DNA of 5,635 nt. Origin: Roseimaritima sp. (GTDB lineage Bacteria; Planctomycetota; Planctomycetia; Pirellulales; Pirellulaceae). Position 1 is the stretch's first letter. Every line of letters begins with the position of its first letter. A model generated the notes under the pieces. It did not search any database. It saw only the letters and a program-made list of their open reading frames with translations, and was not told the origin of the DNA. Where the stretch lies: NCBI GenBank assembly GCA_007124075.1, contig SLFV01000495.1:1-5635 (forward strand), given 5' to 3'. Below, piece after piece: positions 4,594 to 5,635 of the stretch. Both the position numbers and the translations under genes were made by a program.

Positions 4594-5635
4594 TCAGGCA
4601 GCCTGTTGGCACCAGCGTTGGATCGCCAGGTGGTAGATTTCGACACCGCGAACCAGTTCATCCATGCTGATCCACTCGTCGGCGGTATGCGCCTGATCGA
4701 TGTTGCCAGGTCCACAAACCAACAATCGTTGCAGTTCAGTAAAGCACCCTCCATCGGTCCCGTAACAAACGGTCTCGGGACGATCCTGGCCAACCCATTC
4801 ACACATCCGCAGCAATTCGGGGGCCGCCGGATCGACCCACAAAGGTGGCCCTTCTTTTGCGGACTTTGCCAAATCCAATCCCAATTCGTCGGCCTTTGCT
4901 TGGATCGCATCGACCAAGACCTGGCCGTCAACGTTGGGCATCGGGCGGAAGCAAACCCACGCGCGAGACATCGCAGGCGTGATGTTGTAGGCAACCGCTT
5001 GATCGCTGACGCCAAAATTCCATGATAACGTCGGTGGATTAAACGCCTTGTTTTGCAGCGTCGGGTCCGTTTCGCACCGCTGATTCAGTCGCACCAGTTC
5101 CGCCAACATGGGCACCATCGCAAGATTTGCGTTTAGGCCCTCACGTGTGCTGCTGTGCGCTGCTCGTCCCTGACTGGTGATTTTGTAAACGGCGACTCCT
5201 TTGTGTGCATGCACAACCCGCATGCAAGTCGGTTCGCCAATTATTCCAACCGGTTGTTCCTGCACCGCATTGCGAAACAGCTTTGAATGCGCCGCAACGT
5301 GCCGGGCTCCCCAGAACCCGATCTCCTCGTCGGCAGTGCAAACGATGGTCAGCGGGGCTGCTTGCTGCCTGCCAGTCACCCGACTGGCCGCAGACAACAT
5401 ACATGCAAACGATCCCTTCATGTCACAACTGCCACGACCATACATCCGATTGTTCGACTGAACTGGTGAAAAAGGATCTAGGCGACCGTCGGCCGTGGCG
5501 GGGCCAGACCAGGCGGCCGCAGGGACAACGTCACTGTGAGCAAAATAAATCAGTCCTCCAGCGGCGGCGGGGCCGCGACGTCCAACGATACTATGTTTGT
5601 CCACTCCATTGGGATCGCGATACGTCATCCATTCG
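4594..5635 (-). CDS. argE: M20-family metallopeptidase, acetylornithine deacetylase-like (N terminus missing)
   Basis: ArgE-type enzymes remove acetate from N-acetylornithine in cytoplasmic arginine synthesis, using two metal ions. The stop is at 4596-4594. The frame is still open at the right edge, where codons for Glu-Trp precede the ATG at 5628-5626, so that ATG is probably internal and about 35-45 residues are missing compared with the usual length of about 380. Numbering from that Met, all expected metal and catalytic residues are present: His31 and Asp33 in HSDVVP, Asp69 in CDMKG, Glu101-Glu102 in ADEEIG, Glu132 in GEPT and His314 in QAHTADE. His158 in AHSS is the usual lid-domain His. 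GEPT followed by AHKG (141-144), and the GPGNIDQAH ending, favour ArgE over DapE. The order is catalytic domain, lid domain (about 138-255), then the rest of the catalytic domain. The exact substrate could still be another N-acyl amino acid. It runs convergent to the envelope operon and shows no functional link to it. Confidence 0.9.
   Translation of the reverse strand, partial: EWMTYRDPNGVDKHSIVGRRGPAAAGGLIYFAHSDVVPAAAWSGPATADGRLDPFSPVQSNNRMYGRGSCDMKGSFACMLSAASRVTGRQQAAPLTIVCTADEEIGFWGARHVAAHSKLFRNAVQEQPVGIIGEPTCMRVVHAHKGVAVYKITSQGRAAHSSTREGLNANLAMVPMLAELVRLNQRCETDPTLQNKAFNPPTLSWNFGVSDQAVAYNITPAMSRAWVCFRPMPNVDGQVLVDAIQAKADELGLDLAKSAKEGPPLWVDPAAPELLRMCEWVGQDRPETVCYGTDGGCFTELQRLLVCGPGNIDQAHTADEWISMDELVRGVEIYHLAIQRWCQQAA

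Noticed and set aside
4524..5015. 163-codon reverse frame overlapping the ArgE-like gene
   Set aside because: Out-of-frame shadow of the M20 peptidase; Trp/Cys/Pro-rich nonsense composition and it crosses the end of the convergent gene.

Overview
The window looks like chromosomal DNA from a planctomycete, most likely a Pirellulales or Rhodopirellula-type organism. This rests on moderate GC content, weak Shine-Dalgarno sites, long proteins of unknown function, and a characteristic pair of small envelope proteins with a Cys-Cys-Phe-Gly motif. This is inference from protein style; no rRNA or taxonomic marker is present. No tRNA, rRNA, CRISPR array, insertion sequence or prophage gene was seen.

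Layout. (1) Positions 1-1314 (+) hold the 3' part of a protein of unknown function that enters from the left edge. It has an acidic, disordered N-terminal stretch and a helical, coiled-coil-like C-terminal part. (2) Positions 1315-1768 carry no convincing gene. They contain a terminator-like hairpin just after the stop, two further inverted-repeat structures, a consensus -10 box (TATAAT, 1692-1697) and a GC hairpin in the presumed leader. (3) Positions 1769-4584 (+) hold three closely spaced genes that probably form one operon. The first is a 503-aa exported protein with a CPFC motif at the signal-peptide junction, an alpha-helical repeat-like body and one C-terminal membrane helix. The second is a 233-aa membrane protein with a DUF4190-like hydrophobic half followed by a DUF3299-like domain. 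The third is a 168-aa secreted DUF3299-like protein. (4) Positions 4594-5635 (-) hold most of an M20-family metallopeptidase of the acetylornithine deacetylase (ArgE) type. It converges on the operon with only 9 bases between the stop codons and runs off the right edge.

Working together. The three operon genes all encode envelope proteins, and each has a short cysteine motif on the predicted outer face of the cytoplasmic membrane: CPFC in the first, CCFG in the other two. The last two share a homologous domain, one copy tethered and one free. This suggests an envelope module that may handle metal or thiol chemistry, but the sequence does not prove any activity. The ArgE-like enzyme is an ordinary arginine-biosynthesis type gene and is probably unrelated to its convergent neighbours.
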